DNA from: Terriglobales bacterium
GTDB taxonomy: Bacteria > Acidobacteriota > Terriglobia > Bryobacterales > Bryobacteraceae
Reading direction: 5' to 3'
Assembly: GCA_027485675.1 (NCBI GenBank)
Contig: JAIXQP010000050.1
Coordinates: forward strand, 124,001-188,000
Length of the DNA stretch: 64,000 nucleotides
The notes below the pieces were generated by a model. That model did no database searches. It was given only the letters and a program-made list of their open reading frames with translations, and was not told the DNA's origin. Shown in pieces: positions 7,827 to 19,831 of this stretch (within the stretch, counting starts at the first letter, position 1; the number at the start of each line of letters is the position of its first letter). Both the position numbers and the translations under genes were made by a program.

Positions 7827-10573
7827 TTGACCGCATCACCGTTCACGGGGCTCGGCAACACAACCTCCAAAACGTGAACGTCGAGATTCCTCGGAATACT
7901 CTGACGGTCATTACCGGACTTTCCGGGAGCGGCAAATCCTCCCTCGCCTTCGACACCATCTACGCCGAAGGCCAGCGGCGCTACGTCGAAACCCTTTCCC
8001 CCTACGCCCGCCAGTTCCTCGACCAGATGGAGCGCCCCGAAGTCGATTCCATCGACGGCCTCTCCCCCGCCATCTCCATCGAGCAGAAGACGACCAACCG
8101 CAGCCCCCGCTCCACCGTCGGTACCGTCACGGAGATCTATGACTATCTCCGGCTCCTCTATAGCTCCATCGGCGTCCCCCACTGCCCCACCTGCCACGTG
8201 CCCATCGCGGCGCAGTCCACCGCCCAGATCCTCGACCAGATCATGCAGCTCCGCACCGAAGAGCGCGTCATGATCCTCGCGCCCGTCGTCCGCGGCCGCA
8301 AAGGCGAGTACAAGAAGGAGCTCGAAAAGTACCTCCGCCAAGGCTTCGTCCGCGCCCGCATCGACGGGGAACTCCGGTCCCTTGACGAAGAGATCGCCCT
8401 CGATAAGCGCAAGAATCACTCCATCGAAGTCGTCGTGGACCGCCTCCTCGTCAAACCAGGGATCGAGAAACGTCTCGAAGCGTCGATCGAAACCGCCATG
8501 AAGCTCGCCGAAGGCCTCGTCATCGTGGCCATCGTCAACGGCGACGAGCGCATGTACTCAAAAAAGCTTGCCTGCCCCGACTGCGGCGTCAGCGTGCCCC
8601 TCCCGGAGCCGCGCAGCTTCTCGTTCAATAGCCCCTTCGGCGCCTGCCCGGCCTGCAATGGTCTCGGCTCCAAATGGAGCTTCGACCCGGACAAGGTCAT
8701 CCTCGATCCCGGCAAGCCCCTGCTCGAGGGCGGGTTGGGCGCCGCCTCCGGTACCAGCGTCATGAACCACCGGCTCGAAGAGGTGGCCAAGCGCCTGAAA
8801 ATCAATCTCGCCAAGCCCTTCGATCAACTGCCGGCCGCCACTCAGAACTTACTCCTCCGCGGCGGCGAACGCTTCCCCGGGATTCTCAAAATCCTCGACG
8901 GCATCTACGCCGACGCCGGGCCCGGTTACGCTGAGTTACTCATGCAGTATATGTCGCCCACCCTTTGCCGCGAGTGCAACGGGCTGCGGCTGAAACCGGC
9001 ATCGCTCGCCGTCCGGGTCAAGAACGTCTCCATCGCCGAACTCACCGCCATGCCCGTCACCCGGGCCCTCGAAGCCGCCCGGGCCTGGCAGTTTGGCGAA
9101 CGCGAAACCCTCATCGCCGGCCGAATCCGCGAAGAGATCGAAAACCGGCTCGAGTTCCTCCTCGCCGTCGGCCTCGACTACCTGAGCCTCCATCGCTCCG
9201 CCGCCACTCTCTCGGGCGGCGAGGCGCAACGCATTCGCCTCGCCACCCAAATCGGCTCCAAGCTCCGCGGCGTGCTCTATGTGCTCGACGAACCCTCCAT
9301 CGGGCTGCACCCGCGCGATAACGAACGTCTACTCGAAACCCTGTTTAAACTGAGAGACTTAGGCAATACGGTGCTCGTCGTCGAACACGACGAAGATACC
9401 ATCCGCCGGGCCGATTACGTCATCGACCTCGGCCCCGGCGCCGGCCGCCTCGGCGGCCACGTCGTCGCGGCCGGCACCGCCAAGCAGGTCGAGCGGAACA
9501 AAGCCTCCCTCACCGGCCAATACATGAGCGGCAAACGGACCATCCCCGTGCCCGCCGTGCGCCGCCCCGGCAGCGGGCAGAAGATCGTTATCGAAGGCGC
9601 CTGCGAGCACAATCTCAAGGACGTTACGCTCGAAATCCCCCTCGGCACCCTCACCGTCGTCACCGGCGTCAGCGGCTCCGGCAAGTCGACGCTGATCAAC
9701 GACATCCTCTATCGCGCCCTCGCCCGCGAAGTCTATGGCTCCCGCGCCGAACCCGGCCTGCACCGCGCCCTGCGCGGCGCCGAACTCATCGATAAAGTTA
9801 TTGAAATCGATCAATCCCCCATCGGCCGCACCCCTCGTTCTAACCCCGCCACTTACACCGGCTTATTCGCCCCCATCCGCGACTTATTCGCCATGTTACC
9901 GGATTCGCGCGAACGCGGTTACAAGCCGGGCCGCTTCAGCTTCAACGTCAAGGGCGGCCGCTGCGAAGCCTGCCAGGGCGACGGCCTCAAGCGCATCGAA
10001 ATGAACTTCCTGCCGGACGTCTACGTCACCTGCGACGTCTGCCGCGGCAAACGCTACAACGCCGAAACCCTGGCCGTGAAGTTCAAGGGCCACTCCATCG
10101 CCGACGTCCTCGCCGCCACCGTCGAAGAGGCGCTGCCGATCCTCGAAAACTTCCCCGCGATCTTCCAGAAACTCCAAACGCTCCACGATGTCGGCCTCGA
10201 TTACATCCACCTCGGCCAGTCTTCTACTACGCTCTCCGGCGGCGAAGCCCAACGGATCAAACTCGCTAAGGAGTTAAGCCGCAAACAGACCGGCAAGACG
10301 CTCTACATCCTCGACGAACCGACCACCGGCCTGCACTTTGAAGACGTCCGCCGCCTGCTCGACGTCCTCAACAAGCTTGTCGACCTCGGCAACACCGTCA
10401 TCATTATTGAGCACCATCTCGATATCATGAAGTCTGGGGATTGGATTGTGGATCTGGGTCCCGAGGGTGGAGAACGTGGCGGCACCATCGTCGCCGCCGG
10501 CACGCCGGAACAGATTCTGCGCAGCAAGAAAAGCCATACCGCCCGCGCGCTCGAAAAGATTCTGAAACCGTGA
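7823..10573 (+). CDS. uvrA: UvrABC excinuclease subunit A
   Basis: 916 residues, close to the usual 940. Two ABC ATPase modules are complete: Walker [10 protein letters not shown] (about residue 32) and GVSGSGKST (about 615), signature [12 protein letters not shown] (about 463) and [12 protein letters not shown] (about 803), each followed by a LDEP Walker B. Zinc-binding CxxC pairs lie near 250-280 (CPDCG, CPACNG) and 713-740 (CEACQG, CDVCRG). UvrA dimers find bulky DNA lesions and load UvrB in nucleotide excision repair. The gene overlaps its upstream and downstream neighbours by 4 bp each, so it sits in a tight operon with a membrane peptide and a CPBP protease. Confidence 0.97.
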   Translation: MIDRITVHGARQHNLQNVNVEIPRNTLTVITGLSGSGKSSLAFDTIYAEGQRRYVETLSPYARQFLDQMERPEVDSIDGLSPAISIEQKTTNRSPRSTVGTVTEIYDYLRLLYSSIGVPHCPTCHVPIAAQSTAQILDQIMQLRTEERVMILAPVVRGRKGEYKKELEKYLRQGFVRARIDGELRSLDEEIALDKRKNHSIEVVVDRLLVKPGIEKRLEASIETAMKLAEGLVIVAIVNGDERMYSKKLACPDCGVSVPLPEPRSFSFNSPFGACPACNGLGSKWSFDPDKVILDPGKPLLEGGLGAASGTSVMNHRLEEVAKRLKINLAKPFDQLPAATQNLLLRGGERFPGILKILDGIYADAGPGYAELLMQYMSPTLCRECNGLRLKPASLAVRVKNVSIAELTAMPVTRALEAARAWQFGERETLIAGRIREEIENRLEFLLAVGLDYLSLHRSAATLSGGEAQRIRLATQIGSKLRGVLYVLDEPSIGLHPRDNERLLETLFKLRDLGNTVLVVEHDEDTIRRADYVIDLGPGAGRLGGHVVAAGTAKQVERNKASLTGQYMSGKRTIPVPAVRRPGSGQKIVIEGACEHNLKDVTLEIPLGTLTVVTGVSGSGKSTLINDILYRALAREVYGSRAEPGLHRALRGAELIDKVIEIDQSPIGRTPRSNPATYTGLFAPIRDLFAMLPDSRERGYKPGRFSFNVKGGRCEACQGDGLKRIEMNFLPDVYVTCDVCRGKRYNAETLAVKFKGHSIADVLAATVEEALPILENFPAIFQKLQTLHDVGLDYIHLGQSSTTLSGGEAQRIKLAKELSRKQTGKTLYILDEPTTGLHFEDVRRLLDVLNKLVDLGNTVIIIEHHLDIMKSGDWIVDLGPEGGERGGTIVAAGTPEQILRSKKSHTARALEKILKP

Positions 10574-11289
10574 TTCCCGCCCCCGAAACTGCCGCTCCGC
10601 CCCGCTCCCCGTTCTGGGGCTGGCTTGATGTCCTGCTGACGCTGGGCGCCATTCTGCCCGCCCTGGTGCTCTCGGGCGGCCTGGTCCTGGCTGGCCTCCT
10701 CGTCCTCGGCATCAAGCCGGAGCCGAAGCTCATCGCCATGCCTTCGCAGCTGCTGGGCTATGCCTTCTGGGTGGCCGCCGCCTGGTTCACCTTCCATCTC
10801 CGCCATAAACAGCCGTTCTGGGAGAGCCTCGGTTTCGGGCTGCCGCCGCAGTACTGGCGCTTTCTCGCCTACGGCCCCGCGCTCACGCTGTTTGTCGGCT
10901 TAGCCGGCTGGGTCCTCCAGGCCAAGGAGGTCAAGATGCCGCTCATTGACGAACTTCTCGCCGATCCCGTGCAGCGGGTGCTCTTCTTCCTCTTTGCCGT
11001 CACCTTTGGTCCGGTCTGCGAAGAACTCTTCTTCCGCGGGCTCGTCCTGCCCGTGGCCGTCCGCAGCTTTGGCCAGGTGGCGGCGCTGGTGGTCACCAGC
11101 GTGCCCTTTGCCCTGATCCACGGCCCGCAATACTCCTGGAGCTGGCAGCATCTGCTCCTGCTCACGGTGGCGGGCCTCGTCTTCGGCTGGGTCCGGTTGC
11201 AGTCAGGAACCGGAGCCGCTACCTTGACGCACTGTACCTATAACCTTGCTATGTTTGGAGGCCTTTTCCTGAATGGTCGAAACTATTGA
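10570..11289 (+). CDS. CPBP-family intramembrane metalloprotease (CAAX/bacteriocin-processing type)
   Basis: 239 residues with about six hydrophobic segments. The CPBP motifs are present: CEELFFRG (EExxxR type) in the predicted fifth helix region and [11 protein letters not shown] (His-containing motif), followed by the small [13 protein letters not shown] motif. These place metal-coordinating Glu and His residues inside the membrane. Family members process CAAX-like or bacteriocin substrates; the substrate here is unknown. A GTG at 10570 overlapping the uvrA stop (GTGA) is in frame and gives the expected N-terminus, so it is chosen over longer readings that run into uvrA. Confidence 0.82.
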   Translation: MIPAPETAAPPRSPFWGWLDVLLTLGAILPALVLSGGLVLAGLLVLGIKPEPKLIAMPSQLLGYAFWVAAAWFTFHLRHKQPFWESLGFGLPPQYWRFLAYGPALTLFVGLAGWVLQAKEVKMPLIDELLADPVQRVLFFLFAVTFGPVCEELFFRGLVLPVAVRSFGQVAALVVTSVPFALIHGPQYSWSWQHLLLLTVAGLVFGWVRLQSGTGAATLTHCTYNLAMFGGLFLNGRNY

Positions 11290-12286
11290 ATGGACGGCGG
11301 AAGGGGTCGTGATGATCGACCAGACGCGCCTGCCCCGCGAAACGGTGTTTGTCACCTGCCGGAGCTACGGCGAAGTCGCGGATGCCATTAAGACGATGAT
11401 CATCCGCGGCGCACCCGCCATCGGCGTGGCCGCAGCCATGGGCGTCGCCATCGGCGTCGAACGGAGCGACGATGACTTCGAGCTCATCTGCTCCACCCTC
11501 GCCGCCACCCGGCCCACCGCCGTGAACCTCTTTTGGGGCATTGAACGCATGCGCCGGCTCCACGCCACTCTCGCCGGCCAGAGCCGCGAAGCCATCACCG
11601 CCGCGCTCATCGCCGAAGCCAAGCGCGTCAAGGACGAGGACGTCGCCATCTGCATGGCCATCGGCGCCCACGGCGCGGACCTGGTCCCGGACGGCAAGAC
11701 CGTCCTGACCCATTGCAACGCCGGCGCCCTCGCCACGGCCGGCTACGGCACCGCGCTCGGCGTCATCCGCGCCGCCGTGTCCGCCGGCAAAAAGATCGAC
11801 GTCTTTGCCGATGAAACCCGCCCGTTTCTCCAAGGCGCCCGGCTCACCGCCTGGGAGTTGCAGGAAGACGGCATTCCCACTACCCTCATCACCGACAATA
11901 TGGCCGGCCACTTTTTGAAGTCTGGCCGCATCGGCTGCGTGGTCGTCGGCGCGGACCGCATCGCCGGCAATGGCGACGTGGCCAACAAGATCGGCACCTA
12001 CAGCGTCGCCGTCCTCGCCAAGGAAAACGGAGTCCCGTTCTACGTTGCCGCGCCGATCTCGACGCTCGACCTCACCCTGACGAGCGGCGATCAGATTCCC
12101 ATCGAAGAGCGGTCGTCGAAAGAGGTGACCGAGGTCTACGGCGTACCCGTGGCCCCCGTCGGCATCGCCGTGCAGAATCCCGCCTTCGACGTCACCCCCA
12201 ACCGCTACGTCGCCGGCATCATCACCGAGAAGGGCGTGGCCTATCCGCCGTTCACGGAGTCGCTGGCCCGCCTGGCGAACAGCTAA
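11273..12286 (+). CDS. mtnA: S-methyl-5-thioribose-1-phosphate isomerase
   Basis: 337 residues of the eIF2B-like isomerase family. Visible family motifs are the N-terminal IEW...[18 protein letters not shown], the [18 protein letters not shown] segment containing the catalytic cysteine, and [21 protein letters not shown] with the catalytic aspartate. MtnA converts methylthioribose-1-phosphate to the ribulose isomer in the methionine salvage pathway. The start overlaps the CPBP gene by 17 bp, so it is the last gene of the 7635-12286 operon. No other salvage genes are in the window. Confidence 0.95.
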   Translation: MVETIEWTAEGVVMIDQTRLPRETVFVTCRSYGEVADAIKTMIIRGAPAIGVAAAMGVAIGVERSDDDFELICSTLAATRPTAVNLFWGIERMRRLHATLAGQSREAITAALIAEAKRVKDEDVAICMAIGAHGADLVPDGKTVLTHCNAGALATAGYGTALGVIRAAVSAGKKIDVFADETRPFLQGARLTAWELQEDGIPTTLITDNMAGHFLKSGRIGCVVVGADRIAGNGDVANKIGTYSVAVLAKENGVPFYVAAPISTLDLTLTSGDQIPIEERSSKEVTEVYGVPVAPVGIAVQNPAFDVTPNRYVAGIITEKGVAYPPFTESLARLANS

Positions 12287-12291
12287 AAAAG

Positions 12292-12324
12292 AAAAAGGCC
12301 CTGAGCTTGCGCCCAGGGCCTTTT
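12292..12324. terminator. Bidirectional terminator between mtnA and groEL
   Basis: GGCCCTG (12297-12303) pairs with CAGGGCC (12314-12320) over a 10-base loop. The stem is flanked by an A-run on the left and TTTT on the right, so it can end transcription from both convergent operons. Confidence 0.85.
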
Positions 12325-12349
12325 CGGTTGCTTCCGCAGCCGGACTGGT

Positions 12350-14319
<1,970 letters not shown>

Positions 14320-14346
14320 TACTACCGGGTACTACCGACTCAATTA

Positions 14347-14373
14347 TTAGCACACTCCGCGCAGGAGTGACAA
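14347..14373 (-). promoter_or_regulatory. CIRCE operator (HrcA binding site) upstream of groES
   Basis: Minus-strand sequence TTGTCACTC, 9 bases, GTGTGCTAA matches the CIRCE consensus TTAGCACTC-N9-GAGTGCTAA at 15 of 18 positions with exact spacing. It spans the predicted transcription start, as expected for repression by HrcA. The gene for HrcA is not in the window. Confidence 0.8.
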
Positions 14374-14379
14374 GAGTTA

Positions 14380-14408
14380 TTTGTATCTTGTTGAAAAGAG
14401 GACATCAA
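14380..14408 (-). promoter_or_regulatory. Sigma-70-like promoter of groESL
   Basis: Minus strand TTGATG (14408-14403), a 17-bp spacer and TACAAA (14385-14380). The predicted start site falls inside the CIRCE operator, consistent with HrcA control. Confidence 0.55.
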
Positions 14409-14510
14409 TGAAAACATTAAGTGTTCTTGTGTCGTGCTCGCCAGTCGCAATCTGATATTTGCGGGCTCAAATTTACTTTATTGTCATAGAGTGATAGCCT
14501 AGCCTTCACC

Positions 14511-15824
14511 ATGGCCCATCTCGATCTCCACTCCCTCCGCCAGCACGTTGACACCGGCGCCGTCGAAACCGTCGTCGCCGGCTTCACCGACCACTACGGC
14601 CGTCTGATGGGCAAACGCTTCGACGCCGCCTACTTCCTCGACAGCGTCGCCAACCACGGCACCCACGCCTGCAACTACCTCCTCACGACCGACGCCGAAA
14701 TGCAACCCGTCCCCGGCTACCGCTTCGCCAACTGGGAACTCGGCTACGGCGACTTCCACCTCCTCCCCGACCTCGCCACCCTCCGCCTCACCACCTGGCA
14801 ACCCAAAACCGCCTTCGTCCACTGCGATGTCGACCATGTCGCCGTCGCCCCCCGCTCCATCCTGAAACAGCAGATCGCCGCCGCCGCCGCCCTCGGCTAT
14901 CACGCCATGGCCGCCTCCGAACTCGAATACTTCGCCTACCGGCAAACGTACCGCGCCGCCCACGAACAGGACTACCAGAAGCTTGAACCCCTCAGCTGGT
15001 ACCTCGAAGACTACAACCTGCTCCAGGGCAGCCGCGAAGAGTTCTACACCGCCGCCGTCCGCCGCCACCTCCGCCAGTCCGGCATCCCCGTCGAAAACTC
15101 GAAGGGCGAATGGGGCCTCGGCCAGCACGAAGTCAACGTCCGCTACAGCGACATCCTGACCATGGCCGATAACCACGTGCTCTTCAAGCAGTGCCTCAAG
15201 GAGATCGCCGAGCAGAGCGGCATCAGCGTCACCTTCATGGCCAAGCCCCACCACGGCCAAGCCGGCTCAAGTTGCCACCTGCACCTCAGCCTCAGCCAGT
15301 TCGCCGACGGCGACCCGGCCATCTTCCGCCACTTCCTCGGCGGCTGGATCGCCCACGCCCCTGAGTTCATGGTCTTCTACGCGCCCACCGTCAACTCCTA
15401 CAAGCGCTACGAAGACATGTCCTGGGCGCCCACCCGCCTCGCCTGGAGCAAGGACAACCGTACCGCCGGCTTCCGCGTCGTCGGCGAAGGCAAAAGCCTC
15501 CGCATCGAAAATCGCATCCCCGGCGCCGATGCCAACCCCTATCTCGCCTTCGCCGCCTCGCTCGCCTCCGGCATCGACGGCATAGTCAACAAAATCGAAC
15601 CGCCCGAAGAGTTCCGCGGCGACGTCTACTCCGCCCAGTCCCTGCCCCGCGTCCCCTACACCCTCGGCCAGGCCACCGATCTGTTTGCCGCGAGCGACTT
15701 CACCAAACGCGTCCTCGGCGCTGAAGTCGTCGAGCACTACGCTCATTTCTTCCGCACCGAGCAGAAATCGTACGATTTCGCCGTGACGGATTGGGAACGC
15801 CGCCGTTACTTTGAGAAGATTTAG
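14511..15824 (+). CDS. Glutamine-synthetase-family ligase, probable gamma-glutamyl-amine synthetase
   Basis: 437 residues with the full glutamine synthetase catalytic domain: ASELEYFAY (metal-binding Glu pair), GLGQHEVNV, AGSSCHLHLSL (binding-loop His), NSYKRY followed by SWAPTRLAWSKDNRTAGFRV, and RIENRIPGADANPYLAFAA. Length and surroundings fit the GlnA4/PuuA type, which attaches glutamate to an amine (polyamine or ethanolamine), better than assimilatory GlnA. An SDR 4 bp downstream and an overlapping aldehyde dehydrogenase gene could oxidise the glutamylated product, as in the GlnA4-SDR-ALDH clusters of actinobacteria. The amidohydrolase that usually completes that pathway is missing here. 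The exact amine is unknown. Confidence 0.8.
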   Translation: MAHLDLHSLRQHVDTGAVETVVAGFTDHYGRLMGKRFDAAYFLDSVANHGTHACNYLLTTDAEMQPVPGYRFANWELGYGDFHLLPDLATLRLTTWQPKTAFVHCDVDHVAVAPRSILKQQIAAAAALGYHAMAASELEYFAYRQTYRAAHEQDYQKLEPLSWYLEDYNLLQGSREEFYTAAVRRHLRQSGIPVENSKGEWGLGQHEVNVRYSDILTMADNHVLFKQCLKEIAEQSGISVTFMAKPHHGQAGSSCHLHLSLSQFADGDPAIFRHFLGGWIAHAPEFMVFYAPTVNSYKRYEDMSWAPTRLAWSKDNRTAGFRVVGEGKSLRIENRIPGADANPYLAFAASLASGIDGIVNKIEPPEEFRGDVYSAQSLPRVPYTLGQATDLFAASDFTKRVLGAEVVEHYAHFFRTEQKSYDFAVTDWERRRYFEKI

Positions 15825-15828
15825 TTCT

Positions 15829-16581
15829 ATGGATCGTTTGAAAGACCAAGTGGCGCTCATTACCGGCGCCGGTAGTGGCATCGGGAAAGAGACCGCGCAG
15901 CTCTTCCTCGCCGAAGGCGCGAAAGTCGTGGCCGTCGACCTGAACGGTGACGCCGCCGCCCAGATTCCCGGCGTTCACGCCGTCCAGGCCGATGTCTCTA
16001 AGGCCGCCGACTGCGAGCGCATGGTGCGCGAGGCCGAACAGACCTACGGCAAGCTGACCATCCTGTTCAACAACGCCGGCATCTCCCATGCCGACGACGA
16101 TGACGCCATCGCCACCACCGAAGACGTCTGGGACCTCACCTTCGCCGTGAACGTCAAAGGCGTCTTCCTCGGCTGCAAGTACGGCATCCCGGCCCTGCGC
16201 CGCGCCGGCGGCGGGTCCATCATCAACACGGCCTCCTTCGTCGCCATCCTCGGCGCCGCGACGCCCCAGTTGGCCTATACGGCCAGCAAAGGCGCCGTGC
16301 TTTCCATGTCGCGCGAACTCGCCGCCATCCACGCCCGCGAAAACATCCGCGTCAACGCCCTCTGCCCCGGCCCCCTCCAGACCGAGCTGCTCATGAAGTA
16401 CCTCAATACCGAGGAGAAGAAGCAGCGTCGCCTCGTCCACATCCCCATGGGCCGCTTCGGCCAGGCCGTGGAGATCGCCAAGGCCGCTCTCTATCTCGCC
16501 TCCGACGACTCCTCCTTCGTCACCGGCACCGAGTTCCTCGTTGACGGCGGCATCACCGCGGCCTATACGACGCCGTTATGA
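15829..16581 (+). CDS. Short-chain dehydrogenase/reductase
   Basis: 250 residues of the classical SDR family. TGAGSGIG (about 12-19) binds the nucleotide, the acid in VVAVDLNG suggests NAD preference, NNAG is present at about 79, and the catalytic set is Ser in NTASFVA, then Tyr and Lys in YTASK. The C-terminus (SSFVTGTEFLVDGG) is typical. The ATG at 15829, 4 bp after the ligase stop, is preferred to an in-frame TTG at 15811 because it gives the normal MDRLKDQVALITG start. Probably oxidises an alcohol intermediate in the same pathway as its neighbours. Confidence 0.88.
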   Translation: MDRLKDQVALITGAGSGIGKETAQLFLAEGAKVVAVDLNGDAAAQIPGVHAVQADVSKAADCERMVREAEQTYGKLTILFNNAGISHADDDDAIATTEDVWDLTFAVNVKGVFLGCKYGIPALRRAGGGSIINTASFVAILGAATPQLAYTASKGAVLSMSRELAAIHARENIRVNALCPGPLQTELLMKYLNTEEKKQRRLVHIPMGRFGQAVEIAKAALYLASDDSSFVTGTEFLVDGGITAAYTTPL

Positions 16582-17873
16582 TCCAGCGGACCATCTCTCC
16601 GGTGGACGGCTCGGTCTATGCCGAGCGCGAACTCTCGACCAACGTGGACGCCCTGCTCGCGCCGCCGCCGAAGCTATCTCTGGCCGAGCGCATCGCCCTC
16701 TGCGAAGCGCTCGTCGCCAAATTTGAAGCCGAAGCGGACGCGATCGGCGAAGAGCTGACCTGGCAGATGGGCCGCCCCATCCGCTATACGCCGAATGAGA
16801 TCCGCCGCGGGTTCGCCGAACGGGCCCGCTACATGATCTCGATCGCCGAACAGTGCCTGGCCGACATCCCGGCCCCCGCCGGGTTCATCCGGAAAGAGCC
16901 CGTGGGCGTGGTCTTCACCATCGCCCCCTGGAACTATCCCTACCTCTGCGCCGTGAACTCCATCGTCCCGGCCATCCTGGCTGGTAACGCCGTCCTGCTC
17001 AAGGCTTCGGCGCAGACCCCGCTGGTCGCCGAGCGCTTCGCCGCCGCCCTACCGCCGGAGGTCCTCCGCTACGCCCATCTCTCGCACGAAAGCGTTCTGA
17101 AGCTGGTAGGCGACCGCCGCATTGGCTTCGTTTCGTTCACCGGCTCCGTCGCCGGAGGCCGGCAGATTGAAGCTGCCGCCCGGGCGCCCCTCGCGCTCGA
17201 ACTCGGCGGCAAGGATCCGGCTTACGTCCGCGCCGATGCCGACATCGCCCACGCCGTCGAAAACCTCGTCGACGGGGCCATGTTCAACTCCGGCCAGTCC
17301 TGCTGCGGCGTCGAACGGATCTATGTCGATCGCGCTGTCTACGCGGAGTTCGTCGAACGCGCCGTCGCGCTGACGAACGACTACGTCCTGGGCAACCCCT
17401 TCGATAAGGCCACCACCCTCGGCCCCATGGTCCGGTCGGCCGCCGCGGATTTCGTCCGGGCGCAGGTTGCCGAAGCCGTGGCGCAGGGCGCCGTGGCCCA
17501 TATCCACATGCCCGACCCCGGCGGCGCCTATCTGCCCCCGCAGATCCTCACGAACGTCAACCACTCCATGCGGGTGATGACGGAGGAGACCTTCGGCCCG
17601 GTCGTCGGCATCATGCCCGTCGATTCCGAGGCCGAAGCGATCGGCCTGATGAACGATAGCGCCTACGGGCTCACCGCCAGCATCTGGACAACCGATCAAG
17701 CCGCCGCTCTCCGCATCGGCGCGCAGATCGACACCGGAACCGTCTATCACAACCGCTGCGACTATCTGGCTCCTTCGCTCGCCTGGACGGGCGTGAAGGA
17801 TTCGGGGCGCGGCACGGCCTTGAGCGTTCTTGGCTTCTCGCAATTCACCCGGCCCAAATCTTTCCTCCTATGA
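16578..17873 (+). CDS. NAD(P)-dependent aldehyde dehydrogenase
   Basis: 431 residues, slightly short for the family (about 450-490). The core is intact: FTIAPWNYPY near residue 115, the Rossmann segment FVSFTGSVAGGRQIE, the general base Glu in LELGGKDPAYV, the nucleophile in NSGQSCCGVERIYV and the late EETFGPVVGIM. It would oxidise an aldehyde made by the adjacent SDR to the acid. The ATG overlaps the SDR stop (ATGA), and its own stop overlaps the S9 peptidase start, so the four genes form a coupled operon. Confidence 0.9.
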   Translation: MIQRTISPVDGSVYAERELSTNVDALLAPPPKLSLAERIALCEALVAKFEAEADAIGEELTWQMGRPIRYTPNEIRRGFAERARYMISIAEQCLADIPAPAGFIRKEPVGVVFTIAPWNYPYLCAVNSIVPAILAGNAVLLKASAQTPLVAERFAAALPPEVLRYAHLSHESVLKLVGDRRIGFVSFTGSVAGGRQIEAAARAPLALELGGKDPAYVRADADIAHAVENLVDGAMFNSGQSCCGVERIYVDRAVYAEFVERAVALTNDYVLGNPFDKATTLGPMVRSAAADFVRAQVAEAVAQGAVAHIHMPDPGGAYLPPQILTNVNHSMRVMTEETFGPVVGIMPVDSEAEAIGLMNDSAYGLTASIWTTDQAAALRIGAQIDTGTVYHNRCDYLAPSLAWTGVKDSGRGTALSVLGFSQFTRPKSFLL

Positions 17874-19831
17874 TTCTTCCGCTGCTCGCCCTCGCCCTCT
17901 CCTCGGAGACCCTCCTCGATTGGCGCAATCCCAATCAGCCGCAGATCTCGCCGGACGGGCAGCGGATCGTCTATACGCTTGAGACGGCGGACCGGTTCAA
18001 TGACCGGTTCGAGAACACCCTTTGGATGGTCTCCGTCGATGGCAAGGACCACCGGCCGATCGGCGCGGGACGTCTCGCGCGCTGGTCGCCGGACGGCACG
18101 AAGCTCGCATATCTGAAACAGTCGCAGCTCTGGGTTCGCTGGATGGATACCGGGGTCGAGGCGCGGATTACGGATCTCGAGACCGCCCCCACCGCCATGA
18201 GCTGGTCGCCGGACGGGACGCAACTGGCGTTTCTGCGGCGCGTGGCCGGCACGCCGGAGTGGTCGATCAAGATGCCGAAGGCGCCGGAGGGCGCCAAGTG
18301 GGCGGAGCCGCCTTCGGTGGTCACCCGCCTGCGCTGGCGGGCGGACGGCATCGGCGGCGCGGGGCTGATTCCGAACGGGTTCACGCATCTGTTCGTCGTC
18401 CCGGTCACCGGCGGAGCGCCCCGGCGCATCTCTTCGGGAGATTTCAACCACGGCGGCGAACCGTCGTGGACGCCGGACGGCAAGTCCATCTACCTGCACG
18501 GCGCCCGCAGCGGCAACGCCGACCACGAACTGTACCCGGAAGACATCTGGGCGTTTGACGTTGCCACCGGCAAGGCGACCCAGGTCACCCGGGCGAACGG
18601 CCCGGAGCTGAATCCGCTGGTTTCGCCTGATGGCAAGCTGATCGCCTGGCTCGGCTACGCCGATAAGGGCAACGCCGCGCATACCACCGCTCTCTGGCTT
18701 GCCAACCCCGATGGCAGCAACGCCCGGCGCTTGGCGCAGGGCCTGGACCGCAATATCAGCACCCCCGTCTGGGGCGCGGACAGCAAAACCCTTTATGCCG
18801 TGGTGGAGGATGCCGGCACCTCTGCGGTCTATTCGTTCGGTCTCGATGGCAACTACAAGGCCCTCACCGACGGCAAGCTGCGCCTGGCCACCGCCTACGC
18901 CGCAGCCGAGCAGATGACCATGGCGCGGAACGGGCAAGTGGCCATCACCGGCTCGAGCCCCCAGCAGCCGAAGGAGGTGTTCACCTTCTCCGCCGCCGGC
19001 GGAGCGCTCAAGAAGCTCACCGATACCAACGGCAGCCTGCTGGCCGCCAACCCCATCGGCGCGGTGGAGGAGATTCGCTACAAGAGTTTTGACGGCCAAA
19101 TGATCCAGGGGTGGATCATCAAACCCCCCGGCTTCGATCCGGCGAAGAAGTATCCGCTGATTCTCGATATCCACGGCGGCCCCCATGCGATGTACGGCAT
19201 CGAGTTCAACCACCAGATGCAGATCTACGCCGCCCGGGGCTTCGTCGTGCTCTATACGAATCCTCGCGGCTCCACCGGCTACGGCGAAGAGTTCGCCAAC
19301 GTGATCCACGGCCGCTATCCCGGCGACGACTATCAGGACCTGATGGCCGGCGTGGATGCCGTGGTGGCCAAAGGCTACATCGATCCGAAGAAGCTCTGCG
19401 TCACCGGCGGCAGCGGCGGCGGCATCCTGACCGCATGGATCGTCACCCGCACGGACCGCTTTGCCGCGGCCGTGTCGCAGTATCCGGTCATCAACTGGTT
19501 CACCCAGACCGGTTCAGCCGATATCGGTCTGCTGATGACCCGCTGGATGAAGTCGATGCCCTGGGAGAACCCGAAACAGTACATCGACCACTCGCCGCTA
19601 TTCTTCGCCGACAAGGTGAAGACCCCGACGATGCTCATCACCGGCGAGGAGGATTGGCGCACCCCGATCGGGCAGACCGAGGAGTTCTATTTCGCGCTGA
19701 AGGCCCGGAAGATCGATACCGTCATGGTGCGGATCCCGCGCGAGCCGCACGGCATCCGGGGCGCCTTCCCGAGCCACCGCATCGCCAAGATCGAACACAT
19801 TCTCGGCTGGTTTGAAAGGTACGTGAAGTAG
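17870..19831 (+). CDS. S9-family prolyl-oligopeptidase-like peptidase
   Basis: 653 residues. A short hydrophobic N-terminus (MILPLLALAL) may be a signal peptide. Residues about 20-400 form a beta-propeller with repeated SPDG/TPDGK blades (WSPDGTKLAYL, WSPDGTQLAFL, WTPDGKSIYLHG, VSPDGKLIAWL). The C-terminal alpha/beta hydrolase carries HGGPHAMYG, the nucleophile in GGSGGG (Ser near 514), Asp in GEEDWRTP and His in REPHGI. This is the layout of acylaminoacyl or dipeptidyl peptidases that cleave short peptides. It overlaps the ALDH gene by 4 bp and ends exactly against a convergent gene with no intergenic base. Confidence 0.9.
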   Translation: MILPLLALALSSETLLDWRNPNQPQISPDGQRIVYTLETADRFNDRFENTLWMVSVDGKDHRPIGAGRLARWSPDGTKLAYLKQSQLWVRWMDTGVEARITDLETAPTAMSWSPDGTQLAFLRRVAGTPEWSIKMPKAPEGAKWAEPPSVVTRLRWRADGIGGAGLIPNGFTHLFVVPVTGGAPRRISSGDFNHGGEPSWTPDGKSIYLHGARSGNADHELYPEDIWAFDVATGKATQVTRANGPELNPLVSPDGKLIAWLGYADKGNAAHTTALWLANPDGSNARRLAQGLDRNISTPVWGADSKTLYAVVEDAGTSAVYSFGLDGNYKALTDGKLRLATAYAAAEQMTMARNGQVAITGSSPQQPKEVFTFSAAGGALKKLTDTNGSLLAANPIGAVEEIRYKSFDGQMIQGWIIKPPGFDPAKKYPLILDIHGGPHAMYGIEFNHQMQIYAARGFVVLYTNPRGSTGYGEEFANVIHGRYPGDDYQDLMAGVDAVVAKGYIDPKKLCVTGGSGGGILTAWIVTRTDRFAAAVSQYPVINWFTQTGSADIGLLMTRWMKSMPWENPKQYIDHSPLFFADKVKTPTMLITGEEDWRTPIGQTEEFYFALKARKIDTVMVRIPREPHGIRGAFPSHRIAKIEHILGWFERYVK

